Below are positions 19,151 through 30,900 of a DNA stretch of 64,000 bases, in pieces; position 1 is the stretch's first letter; each line of letters begins with the position of its first letter. Position numbers and translations under genes: made by a program. This DNA comes from Cristatella mucedo (taxonomy: Eukaryota > Bryozoa > Phylactolaemata > Cristatellidae). The notes beneath the pieces are model-generated. The model was not told the origin of the DNA. It searched no databases and was given only the letters and a program-made list of their open reading frames with translations. Where the stretch lies: the NCBI GenBank assembly GCA_009760855.2, contig WPIO01000073.1, positions 1,015,001 through 1,079,000 of the forward strand, given 5' to 3'.

Positions 19151-22100
19151 GTCTTGTCCCATCAAAGAATGTGACTATTCAGGAATATGGCACCCTCTTG
19201 TGTGACCTCTGAGCGAATCCGTTATTACACCTGCAGCATGTCTGAATCTAATACCCTTGTTCACTTTTTGAGCCGCCTTTCCCATTTTTTGTAAGCAAAA
19301 TTTTGAAAGAAGCGCCTCACCTGTAAGGCATTGCTTGCGATTCCTAGCTTTGCTAATTCCAGATTAACAGCCGACCCGTGTTCACACTGCAGAACATAAG
19401 GCACGAAAAAGAGAAGCACTTCTACTGTGCCCGTATTGGATTAAATTCGAGCATATGTCAAATGCAGATCTTTCTTGTTTACACTTGATGAATGATAGTT
19501 TAATATAGTTCTTGTTTAGACTTGATCAGAACCTTGATAAACGTGAGCTCAAGTGGTCGTCAATCAAGTCTGATACCGAGTGCAAGCAGCAGCAAAGTTC
19601 TCCTTAAAAAAAAAGCCCTGGTACCGCACCGTCTTGTAATGTCAAAGCAGTATAGTATGGGTAAAAAAAAGGTAATACGGCCAGTACTAGCTGCACATTT
19701 GCAAGTATAGGGGACCAGCGGCGTGTGAGAACAATATCACAGAATTGCAAATGAGCGTCACGCTTGCTTGGACATGTGGGCACAGCCTCGGGGGAAGGTG
19801 CCTCATGTCGTCGTACATGTGTGACTGTCGTCGTACATGTCGTACTGCTGACGTCGTCGGTTGAGCCAAACTGGCTGGCCGTTTTATCCACGAGCGCGAC
19901 TTGAACCGGCGAGCGTTGCAATTCCCTTGACACGAGAGCCTGCGGATACGGCAGCATCGAGGAATGGGCATTCCTCAATGGCGGCAACGCGGCGGTCCAC
20001 GCAAGTCGAGGAAATGGGGCAGCGGCTGGTCAATGGCAGGGGAGCGGTGTATCTGACGCCATGCCTCCTCGTCACTCTGTTGCATTGTCATCAGCTCGTG
20101 CCCTCGGTGATGAGAATGTAGTCCAAACCCTGCAAGAAAAGGTGCAAGAAATAAGAAGTGCGACCCTCGCTATACCTCTCGTGGAAATAGCATTGCAAAA
20201 CGTCAACAGCACTGGCTTTCAACCCGAGCGAAATAAAACCGTTTGCGCCAGTTTCTCGAGCAGAGCGAGCAGGATACTCTTGAGGTCTAACGCCATTGAT
20301 ATGGTGCTGTCATGCATGACAGCTAGCTGCTTGTATCTCAACCGCTGCTAATCATCAGCTCCTTGGTGCTTGCTTGCTTGCTGCTGGTAGCGCATGCGCG
20401 GTTGCAGGCCACAGCGTTTACTACGTTCGTAGTAAAATCCAATCGTACAATTGCAGACGGCTGCTGTGGCCAGCGTGACCACAGAAGAAATAGGAAAGCC
20501 TTGCAATTGTTCGTCACGCATAAATCTCAAGACGCGTTGAATATGTTTCCGCATGTGTGTGCTTACAGCTTAGGTTTAGGCTGCTTAGGGTTTCCAATCG
20601 CTGTAGCGGCCAGAGCAGAGAGAATGGGAATGACCGAGGTTTTTTCCTTTTTGCAATGCCTGCTATACCCATAAGAGAAGCATTTTTGGGCGCCATAATA
20701 GGCGCCATTGGCATGAGTGGCGCCACCATCCAAGTATGATTTTCAAGCATGGTGCTAGTGTGTGCTCTTGCAATGTCGTCTAGGCGCGGTGCGTTGCTTG
20801 TCATTGACTCCTGGTTAGTGCTTCTCTTGCAACGAGTTGTTAAGCGCCAGGAAAGAGATTCGGTTCTCTTTTGGGTGCTATACAAAAGAGTTATTGCTAT
20901 TACTGTTATTATTCTTGTTTTTATTAGAGTAGGGGCTGTGCAGAACTATTGACGATCTTTGGCAAGGACAATGCATGCACGACTGCGTGACTTGAAGGGC
21001 AGAGCATTTGACACAGTGGCAGCAAATGAGCTGCTAAATGTAGTTGCAGTGCACAGTATCAGGCCCACGACCGAGTTCTAGACAGGCTATTTGCTGATCA
21101 AAGTAGTAAAAGTACTGCATCCTCGGATGACCCAACTATAAAGAAAACGTGACAGAATGGATGGACTCTGCATTAGGCGACAGGTGGTTACCATGCATCG
21201 AGCGCTGGCTAAGTGGACGTCGAGTGAGCAGCCGAGGAGTGAGCGCCTTCTGACTTGCTTGACAGCAAGCAGGCCGATTGAGCCTGCTTGCATAATGACC
21301 TGAGCGCTCCTTCTACCAGGCTGAGCAGCTACAGTGAGCCGCCTGCATCCTTACACCTTCCGGTACTCAAGTCGCAATCAGTTTGCGCTGCTTTTGCTTT
21401 TAAAAGACTTTTGACATCGGCTGCTCCGGCCTGCCGGATGACCTCTGCTCCTCAAGATTCGCTATGCTATATAAATAAATAAATAAATAAATATATATAT
21501 ATATATACAGCTGCTGCCGACTCGAGCACGGCCTTTATTTTCCATCGTGTACATCTTTTTGCACAAGGCGTCGGCTTTCTCCACTGCTTAGCAGTATGTA
21601 CCTCTCACTTTTAACGTGAGATGCAAGAGACAGCTGAGCATGCACCGACAGCAGAAGCACAGGAAGGAGATCGCGAGGCTGCAGCCTCCTCTATGTGCTT
21701 GTCACCATGCCGGCCCATACCTACAGCGTGCCACCTGCTACGATTGGCTGGTTGGCTCCGGCAAGAATAATAATAATAATAATAAGAGCTAACAGCAATG
21801 AGTATTTTCTTTTGAATAGCGCCCTACGAGAGCTCGAATCTGCGTGTTCGGGCACTTTACAGCTTGCTGCTAGCGAAGCAATCTCCAACAATTAATGAAA
21901 AGCAAGCACAGTATCCTGCTGAGGCAAGCATGCAAAACCATACAGGTTTAGACTCACGGTAAGTATGACTAGTGGTATAGAACACTCAATCGTGCACGTG
22001 TAGACAGAGCAGAAATGAAAAAAGACAGATCCACTCGGATGCTAAACAAAAACCTGTTGCTGTTGACCTCAATCATGACGTGCACAGCTGCATTCCCCTA

Positions 22101-22560
22101 TACAGGGTAAAGAGTTTGGCATCCTTAACGAATCATGGCTACACACTGGGACAGGCAGCCACATTGGCACTGAGAGGGAGCTGTGGTGAATTCTCGAGCC
22201 TAGAAAGCACTCACCGAGTCCTCACGGGTTAGTGCTGATACAGAAGGTTGATTTGCCAATATTGCTATCGGGCAGAAAACCCTTATCTATGGAGATCTTG
22301 ATGACGACTAAGCATAACTAAGTATAACTTTGAACAAATCCCGGAGTAGAGCTGCTGACAATTTGCATAACATGAGGCCGTTGTACAGCATACAGGCCAT
22401 GCACGAAACGTGCACGGCCGGCTCAGCAACTCTGCCCAAGACAAGCAAACCAGCACCTGGAGAAATGCACACTGCTGCCGCCCACTTCTCAGAAAGCCGG
22501 TTCACACTGCAACCGTCCGATCCGGAAGCAGGAGCAAACACCGCAATGGGGGGTGCGTGA
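19151..22560. other. unassigned intergenic segment
   Basis: No gene is recognised. Visible items are a plus-strand LINE-type tail GAGATTCGGTTCTC at 20850-20895, a minus-strand tail at 21770-21870, an (AAAT)n(AT)n microsatellite at 21464-21507, and a perfect 9-bp hairpin TTTACTACG/CGTAGTAAA at about 20417-20436. The open frames are short and show no family signature. Confidence 0.5.
21464..21507. repeat. (AAAT)n(AT)n microsatellite
   Basis: Several ATAA units (TATAAATAAATAAATAAATA) followed by (TA)n. Confidence 0.92.
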
Positions 22561-22656
22561 ATCCCCGAGGCGGCAGGTGTCTTCCAGTTGCCCTCAGCGA
22601 GCGCAAACCCTGTGTGGATCAGCCACGTCCGAGGGAGTGCCACTCACGCCATTTAC

Positions 22657-23337
22657 CTTCCAGTGCTGCGGCCTGCTGCTGATCGGGTTGTCCCTCAGGT
22701 CGAACGTGGCCAGACTGGACAGGGCGAGCACCGCGTCGTCGGGCACGGAGCGCACGTGATTTCGTCGCAGGCTCAGGTAGGCGAGCCCACCGATGCCGAG
22801 CAGGGCGGCCGGCGCGGCCACGAAGCGATTGCCCTCCAGGTTGCAGTAGGCGAGCTCGGCCGCTGCGCCGACGGACGGCGGCAGGTCGCACAGCTCGTTG
22901 TCGCCCAGGTGCAGCCAGCGCAGCGAGCGAAGGCCGCCCATGTCTGCAGGCAGCTCGCGCAGGCGGTTGTAGCGAGCGCTGAGCACGGCGAGCGTGCGCA
23001 GCCGGCCTACGGCCGGTGGCAGCGCCTCGAGTGCGCACGCGTTCAGCCAGAGCTCGCGCAGGCCGGTCAGGCCTGCCAGTGCCGCGTCGGGCAGCGCGCC
23101 GAGCGGGTTGCGGCTGAGGCTGAGCCGGGCGAGGCGCGTCAGCCCCTGCAGGGCGGCCTCGGGCAGCACCGTCAGCTGGTTGTTGTCGAGCGTCAGCTCC
23201 TCAAGCGCACGCATGCGTCCGAGCTCGGCGGGCAGCATGAGCAGACCGTTGTCGTTCAGGTGCAGCCGCGTCGCCCGCGTCAGCTCGCCTATGCTTGCCG
23301 GCAGCATGGCGGCGCCGCGATGGCTCAAGTTGACACA
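22657..23337 (-). CDS. leucine-rich-repeat protein, one internal exon
   Basis: The minus-strand exon is exactly 227 codons. The acceptor is CTCGCTTTGCAG at 23338 and the donor is AAG/GTAAAT at 22657-22652. It encodes ten LRRs of 23-24 residues with consensus LxxLxLxxNxLxxLPxxLGxLxxL, for example RLHLNDNGLLMLPAELGRM and WLHLGDNELCDLPPSVG. This plain, cytosolic-type LRR array resembles Shoc2, PIRL and LRRC-type proteins, which serve as protein-binding scaffolds; I cannot name the gene. No signal peptide or membrane segment is visible. The exon is far more GC- and CpG-rich than its surroundings. Neighbouring exons were not identified. Confidence 0.85.
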
Positions 23338-23365
23338 CTGCAAAGCGAGAGAAAGAAAGAGAGAC

Positions 23366-23369
<4 letters not shown>

Positions 23370-23428
<59 letters not shown>
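23370..23428. repeat. (GA)n microsatellite forming a pyrimidine tract
   Basis: Nearly pure (GA)n. Read on the minus strand it is (CT)n, placed about 30-90 nt upstream of the LRR exon acceptor at 23338, together with CTCTCTTTCTTTCTCTCG. Confidence 0.97.
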
Positions 23429-23430
<2 letters not shown>

Positions 23431-23774
23431 TGGAACGGCTGGCGCCGTGGGGGAGTTGGTGCAGCTGCAGTACATTTGCACGACACGGAGATCGGAAGGT
23501 AGCATGCGCTCGCCCTCGAAGGATGCTTTCCTAATCATCAGGAGCCCAATTAAACAGTCCTTGCTTCTGTTTTTTGTTGCATCGTCGACCTAAGCTCGAA
23601 AGCCTCAAAACAAGCCCCCGATCGACCTGCAAAGCAGCCCAACGGTAGCCTGCCACAGGTTGCTTGTATGCTTGCTTAACGCCAACCTCCAGCCACCTTG
23701 CAGACGAACGCACTCACGAAGACTTGCACGAATACATACACACATGTGCACGCACACAAGGCATGCCTGCCTTA

Positions 23775-24046
<272 letters not shown>

Positions 24047-24049
24047 GTG

Positions 24050-27035
24050 CACACTCACTGTTGCCTGTATATCGGTCTCCTGTAGTGGCACGCAGAGCAC
24101 TAGTAGTTCCAAGGCATGGTCGCAGTATGGGATTAAAAATCAAAGGTGCCACACCCCCAACTTCCTTGTACGACGAGGTGAGGTGTAGTATATGGCGGCT
24201 AGCTTGAGTCTCGACGCACGGACGAGAGAAGCGGATGCGTCTGACGGAGGCAGCGACGACGGCATGACGTGAGCAGTGCCATGCAGCTATCGCACGGTCG
24301 AACGCCGGGGGAGGCGAATTGAGGCGCCATCGACACACCTGCGTCAAAGCCGCGGTGCATGCATTCAGCGTTAACTGTCCACGGATAGCACTACCTGTTT
24401 ATTACAAACCTCTCTCTTGTCTGCTGGCCTACTGTGGTGGCGACACACCTACGCTCACACATTGTCCGCCTAGCGTTCTCGTTTTCATACTTCGCATGGC
24501 CCTGATGGTGCCATAGAGTGGAATATAGGTGGAACTAAATAATAGCATCAGTAAAGTCTCCGTATAATCATAGCCCGCAAACCGACCGGTGCTGACCAAG
24601 AGGATCTGTTTCGACACTTGCTCTTCAAAATCGCCTTTGAAACTAAGGCAAGACAGAATAATAAACAAAGAAAAAACTGGGCTAGAATGCAGTGGCAAGT
24701 AATAGCAAATTGCAGACAGACCGTGCACAGCATCATAACATTAAAGTATCGGCTAAAACCAAATTGAAGAAATCAATGGCTGCTTCATTCTTGGAAAAGC
24801 GTTAACAGATTCACCTTCGGTTAATAGTAGCCTGCCGGACCGAGACTTCCGATTATTATGTAATTCGCTTTTCGAAATTAGTTGTTTCCAACGGAAGCAA
24901 TCTACATCTACATAGCCTAAGCATTCGCAAAAACAATGGCTTAGCTCGCTAGCCGGTCCACTCCGTTTTCAGGCCTAATCTCACCCAGTAGCCTATATCA
25001 GGAAATATCACATAGCGATATTGCATGCGGTGACAAACCTGGTGCTACAGGCGTGCATTTTGCCACGCCGGCTTCATAACGAGAGCCGAGGTGATAGGCC
25101 AAGTCGAACATTCCATCGCAAACTCTTGGCAGAACTCTTGGCAGACAAGCGAGAAAGGAGCAGCATCCATCCAGCAGCTCGTGAGAAAGGTTAACAATCC
25201 ACGGTTGCGCCGCAATCTGCGTACAGGCCGCTGCATATTGCTTCGCCAAAGGCTCTAGACTTTCACTGGGCGATGGATGCTGGACCCCACTCGCCCAGCT
25301 TGCCAACCACAGCCGCCAACTTGCTCAACCTCTCGAGATCTGTAGTGTAACTGATAGCGCAGGACAAACAAATGCCTCAACTTGCTATTGCCGTATTCGA
25401 GAGCGTACTAACAAACCTCGAAAACTACCCCCTCTCGCATGCTTCCCGAGCATTGGGCAGCACTCTGCTGAGCGCATTTGCACGCGCGATCGTGAATAGG
25501 CTCAGCATAAGCTGCTTGAATAATGTGGAACGTACTTCCCGCATTTTCCGAGCAGCTGTCTCGATGATCTCCTCCACCGTGACAGTCATGTCAACGACGA
25601 GCTCGGCAATTCATTCGTGCCCCATGGCAGTCGGCAGATCGAGCACCCGTCCTCCGCTATATAGGCGGGGGGGGGGCAGGATACGGTCCTCGATACCGCG
25701 ACGCCGGCTACCCAACTACCTGCCGCGTTCATCTTGGGTGCAGGAGGTGCAAACAAGCCCGAGCGCTGGCTGGGCGAGCTGCTGAGCATTGCGCGTTCCG
25801 TGCCGTTCTAAACTTTTGAGAGGACGGCTGAGCTGCTGTTTAATTAGGGGCTTCATCGGAGAACTCTATGCTCACGTAGCTTCATCAGCGCCCAGCCGTT
25901 TTAGCGTCTGCGACTGCTAAAACTGGGCTGCATTTCAACTAAGAAATGTGTGGCCACTAATGCTTTGACCGGATGTTTCGTCGCCCCTGCTCCTATTACG
26001 GACTTTTCGCAGCGGATGTGACGGCAGCACTCATTGCTCACCCGGCCAACGCGAGGCATGACGCTTTGCTAGCGATGTCGCACGAGCGCTCACTTATCGA
26101 CCGAACAGAATGAAGGGTAACGTTGGGTAAAGCGTGCAATGGATTCCACCGCAGCAGAAAGCTGCGATCCAGTGCAATCAAGCTGCGATCGACAGGAAAT
26201 CGGCGGTGCGAAAGTTGAATTTTGACTCGGAATTGTATTACCGCGTCTGTCTAATGTAACCACCAGATTGCATGCCGTTTCGCTTTCGCGTTTTCCTACA
26301 AATTGGCTGAAAGGTTGCCACTGCAAGAAGCCGCTACCGCAGTCCGCCGAAAATCCTCTGGCGGAACAGCCAGCGCCATCTAGATTAGGCCCCCGAGCGG
26401 CAATCGTGTAAGCATCGATAGGCGCGCAACTTCCTATGGGCTACGGTACACAACACACTTACACTTGAAACTGTTCTTAACTTTCTTAGTTTTCACCTTC
26501 AAAACTCCTAACGAAACCTTAACTTTGTGCATTGCATCATCCTAGGAACCGGTTGTCTAATTATCAAGGATCAGGCGGCCTAAAGGGAATAGCTCGAGTT
26601 ACGCTCATTCCGTTGTTCTTTGGGCTGCGAAGTGAGTTGTATGCACCGTCTAGTGCTGTGCACTCGTGCCTTTCTGTGGCCGTCAAATGCAACTGTTTTA
26701 GACTAAGCGAGTTGACTTTTTATATTAAGATATGGGTGCTCGCGACCGCGCTCGCTCCGCTAGCGTCAGCATACTCGCTTGTATCTGTGCCCGATTCTGT
26801 TACTCCTTGACCTTGGCTTCCAGGAGCTTCCACCTCGGCTTTACCGGCATTGATCGATCGCATATCAGCAAGAACCAGCGCCGTTACGAGTGCTTCGTTA
26901 GTTGCCTAAGAACATTAGCTAAGAAGCCGCCAAAGAGCGTTTATAACAACTGGCGTCGGAAGTGTCAGACAAGTGCCGCGGAAGTGCCGAAGACCCTTTT
27001 GCTGTCTTCTCGGGCTGCTTCTCTGTGCGTGTGAA
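24050..27035. other. unassigned segment with weak exon candidates
   Basis: No recognised gene. A minus-strand frame at 25431-25610 reads plausibly as protein, around VTVEEIIETAARKMREV and KQLMLSLFTIARANALSR, with a GTAGTT donor after it. Minus-strand frames at 25000-25340 follow, but splice phases do not join cleanly. A + frame at 26732-27034 (KSVYNNWRRKCQTSA) is also unassigned. Confidence 0.25.
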
Positions 27036-27040
27036 TTTAT

Positions 27041-27232
27041 TGCAGAGCATTGTACCTGAAACATGAATTGATTGCAGAGCATTGTACCTGAAACTCGAGT
27101 TTATTGCAGAGCATTGTACCTAAAACATGAATTGATTGCAGAGCATTGTACCTGAAACATGAATTGATTGCAGAGCATTGTACCTGAAACATGAATTGAT
27201 TGCAGAGCATTGTACCTGAAACATGAATTTTT
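27041..27232. repeat. 32-bp minisatellite, six copies
   Basis: TGCAGAGCATTGTACCT recurs at 27041, 27073, 27105, 27137, 27169 and 27201, exactly 32 bp apart. Copies 2 and 3 carry a few substitutions. The array is continuous, with no spacers. Confidence 0.97.
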
Positions 27233-27732
27233 ATATTTGCTAGGTTTAAGGGGCGAAATTACTACAGTATCGAGTGCTTGAAAGCTGAGACAGCAGCTTC
27301 CTTTGCCACAATTTGGAATTTCTACGAGCAATCATCTGAAGAGGTTGTTAGATTCGTGGAGAGATGTTCAACCAACAGTGGGCAAATGCAAAACTGTATT
27401 CTACTGAGCATGTGCAAATTAGGAATACCCTTTCATTCCAAAGAGTTTAAGAGGCAGAACTCGCAGCGAAGAAGCATTGCCCTGCATTTAGACATGTAAG
27501 GGTAATGTAACCGTACGGTAACAACCACGACGCGTAATTGAGTGTAGGGGTAGCTTATTTCCCGCCGACCACACCTTGCCCCAGCACTGATCCTACTCCA
27601 GTTTTGAGATCGTTTCAGCGAGCTACTTAGCTAGAGCTAAAGCTAATGGCGAAGACTGTACCCAGTCAAGGTAAACGCTGATTACTTTAATGTGAGTCGA
27701 GTCTAGGCTTCTCCTGATTCATCAAAGTGCAG

Positions 27733-27840
27733 CTTGAACATGCGACAGCCATTTGGGATGAAGAGCGTGCGTTTACAAATTCAGCTGTAAAGAGGGCTTT
27801 GCAAAATCCTCATTATTTATTCAAGTTAAAACCTAAGAAG
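27733..27840 (+). other. possible coding exon of unknown gene
   Basis: An open 108-nt segment bounded by CAAAGTGCAG and AAG/GTAACC, reading EHATAIWDEERAFTNSAVKR. A nearby + frame from 27246 (FKGRNYYSIECLKAETAASF), after GCTAG, could belong to the same gene. No family is recognised; it may be chance. Confidence 0.25.
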
Positions 27841-27999
27841 GTAACCCAGCCAAATGTTGATATTTACCCTGTTTTGCTGCATTGGGTTTTCTATTCTTCC
27901 TGGTTGATGACGGTTTAGTTTAAATAAGAATCAGTGAAACTATGGAATTCAATATCTGCAAGATTATGACTGCCAAAATATTATTTAAGGTTCCAGAAT

Positions 28000-30900
28000 G
28001 ATGGTGGAGTTACAGAGGAGATACAATGCAAAGTGATTACGAACAGAGGAGAATACAAGCCACGTCATCGCCGTCGCCCAGTTGTAGGACAGCCTCTTAA
28101 ATTCCGCCTACTAAATGTCCGCTCGCTAAAAACCAAGGGGTTACTTATCCGCGATCAGGTGGTCCTGGAGAAGCTACATGCATTTCTGCTTACCGAAACC
28201 TGGATGATGCCTTGTTCCAGTAGCTGTATTTCTGAGATCACACCACCCGGGTTCTCATTTTATCAGTCCATACGTTCTGACAAGGTTTGTGGCGGGGTTG
28301 AAATTGTTGTTCGAGAATCGTTTGGCTATAAAATGTGCAGTTTCTCGCATGGGCCATCGTTTGAATCGGTTGCAATCTGGTCTTCATCACAGACAATGCC
28401 TCCCACTGTTGTGATATACCGGCCTCCTTCTGGCTGTCTAAACTTGTTTATAGAGGAGCTTTCAGAGTTCCTCGCTAAAATATTTGTGTGTGGCAGGCCG
28501 TTACTAATTGTAGGAGACTTCAATATTCACGTTGACAACCCTAGCAACAGCCAGGTCCGCTCATTTCTTGACTGATCTACTGCTGCCATGCATAACTAAC
28601 ATAACTAAAATGTCATTAGCCTCAGGTCATGTCCCAGCACCTTTCAAAAAAGCTGTAGTCAGGCCACTTCTCAAGAAAGCTACACTTGACCAAGAGAACT
28701 TGAGCAACTACCGCCCAGATTCCCTTCTACCATTCCTATCAAAGACACTCGAACGGGTGGTCGTGGCGGACCAGCTGAACTCATATATCGAAACCTCACA
28801 CCTTGCTAGTAAGTTCCAGTCTGGCTTTAGAGCTAATCACTCCACAGAGTCAGCATTGCTTCGGGTATACAACGACCTACTTAGGAATGCAGACATGGGT
28901 AGAGTGTCTCTGCTTGTTTTGCTCGATCTTTCGGTAGCTTTTGATACCATCGATCACAAAGTTCTTCTAGAGCGCCTCTCATCTCGCCTGGGCATCAATG
29001 GCACTGCTCTGCAGTGGTTCAGGTCCTATCTCAGTGGGAGACTCCAGAGTATTGACGTGAATGGACAAAGATCATCTGAAGTACCTCTGAAATATGGAGT
29101 ACCTCAGGGCTCCGTGCGAGGTCCGGTTCTTTTCACGGTTTATACTCTGCCTCTTGCTGATGTGATTGCCAAGCACAATCAAGGCTTTCACTTCTATGCG
29201 GATGACACTCAGTTGTACTTTTGCTTTGATCCCTCCCAGCCTTCGAGCACCTCAAATTCTCTAAACTCACTAGCTGCATGCATTGATGACATCGGCACGT
29301 GGATGGCAGCAAATTTTCTAAAACTAAAACTAAGATAAAACTAACTTACTAAATATGGGCAAACCCGGTGTGATTCAGAAATTGGAAAGGCTGACTTTCA
29401 AAATTGGCTCTGCCAGCATATCTCCAGTTGAATCAGCTCGAAATCTAGGTGTCATATTCCAAAGCGACCTCTCGTTAGACGACCACATCAGCTCCACAGT
29501 CAAATCCGCCTATTTTCAGCATCATAACATTGCTAAAATTCGGGCTTGTTTAGATAAAGATACCACATCTAAGTTGGTCCATGCATTCGTGACATCCCGT
29601 CTCGACTTCTGCAACTCACTGCTTACTGGCCTACCAGCATGTGCGATCAGGCGATTGCAGCTGGTGCAAAACTCTGCAGCTAGACTTGTCTGCCGTGAGC
29701 GTCGCAGTTGCCACATTACTCCACTTCTCGCCGACCTGCACTGGCTACCAGTCAAGCAACGGATTGACTTCAAGGTTTTGTCGCTCACTTTTAGGTCCCT
29801 TCATTCTATGGCTTCAGCCTATCTGTCAGATATACTACCCCATCAGGCCAAGCATCGTACCACCCGCTTTTCGGAATCCAACAGTCTACCAATACCTCGT
29901 ACAAACCCTAAAATCCTTTGGAGACCGTGCATTTAATTCATATGCTCCCAAAGCCTGGAACTTCCTCCCGACCTGCGTCAGAACATCCCCTGACCTGACC
30001 ACATTTAAAAGGAACCTAAAACACACCTATTTAGGACAGTATTTAGTGGGTCCCTGTGATTCGTCCTTGATGTGCTTATGCGTGCTGACACTGACACTGC
30101 TGCCACTAACCACATTTGCATGCTGACCCTGTGCATGTCACCCCTAACCATATTATTCATTTCGCTCGTTTTTCAAGCATGATTTTACTTACCATTCAAT
30201 TGCATTTCACTTTAAAGCAAATTTAAAGTGCCTAGAGAGAGATTAAGTTCTCTGAGGGCGCTTTATCAAGTGAATTATTATTATTATTATTATTATTATT
30301 GACTGGAGAACTTTGGTTTGGCCCAACACGTTAATCATAGCACCCACGTCGGTAGCCACATTCTAGATCTCGTGATCACTAAGGTTGTCCTCCCCACGGA
30401 CCTTGTGGTGTGCCCACTGACCCTCTCAGATCATTGTTCGGTCTCGTTTACTGTTCCTGCTCCCTCGTACGTACAGGGCAATGTCGAATTTGTCAAACGA
30501 CGTAACTTACAAAGCATTGACATGGACAAGTTTTTGAAATCAGTTTGTGATGCAGGTCTTCTTGATCTGCATTCAGACTCGACCGGCAGCCTCGATACCC
30601 TCACTGATGCTATGAACATAACACTCAGGAGTGCTCTTGACAAGCATGCTCCCGTTCGCTCTATCCGTGTTTACACCCCAAAGCTTAAAAACAAATCCGG
30701 GCTTCTTTTTTCATTCGAAAGCTGAATTCCTGCCAGTCGGACACTAAACAGATTTATAAGACAGTAAACCATTTACTGGCCAATGCTGTCAGGTCTGACT
30801 CTCCAGATATTGAAGGCTCAGCTGAAAAGTTTTCAGCCTTCTGTACTGAAAAAATTGTGCACATTTGTGCCTCCATTTAGCCACCTCCAACTAAAGCCAT

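Noticed and set aside
22588-23370. A 260-codon plus-strand frame opposite the LRR exon
   Set aside because: It is the antisense shadow of the GC-rich LRR exon; the minus strand has the repeat pattern and the splice signals.
27041-27232. Evenly spaced repeats resembling a CRISPR array
   Set aside because: The 32-bp units are head to tail with no unique spacers, and the genome is eukaryotic. It is a minisatellite.
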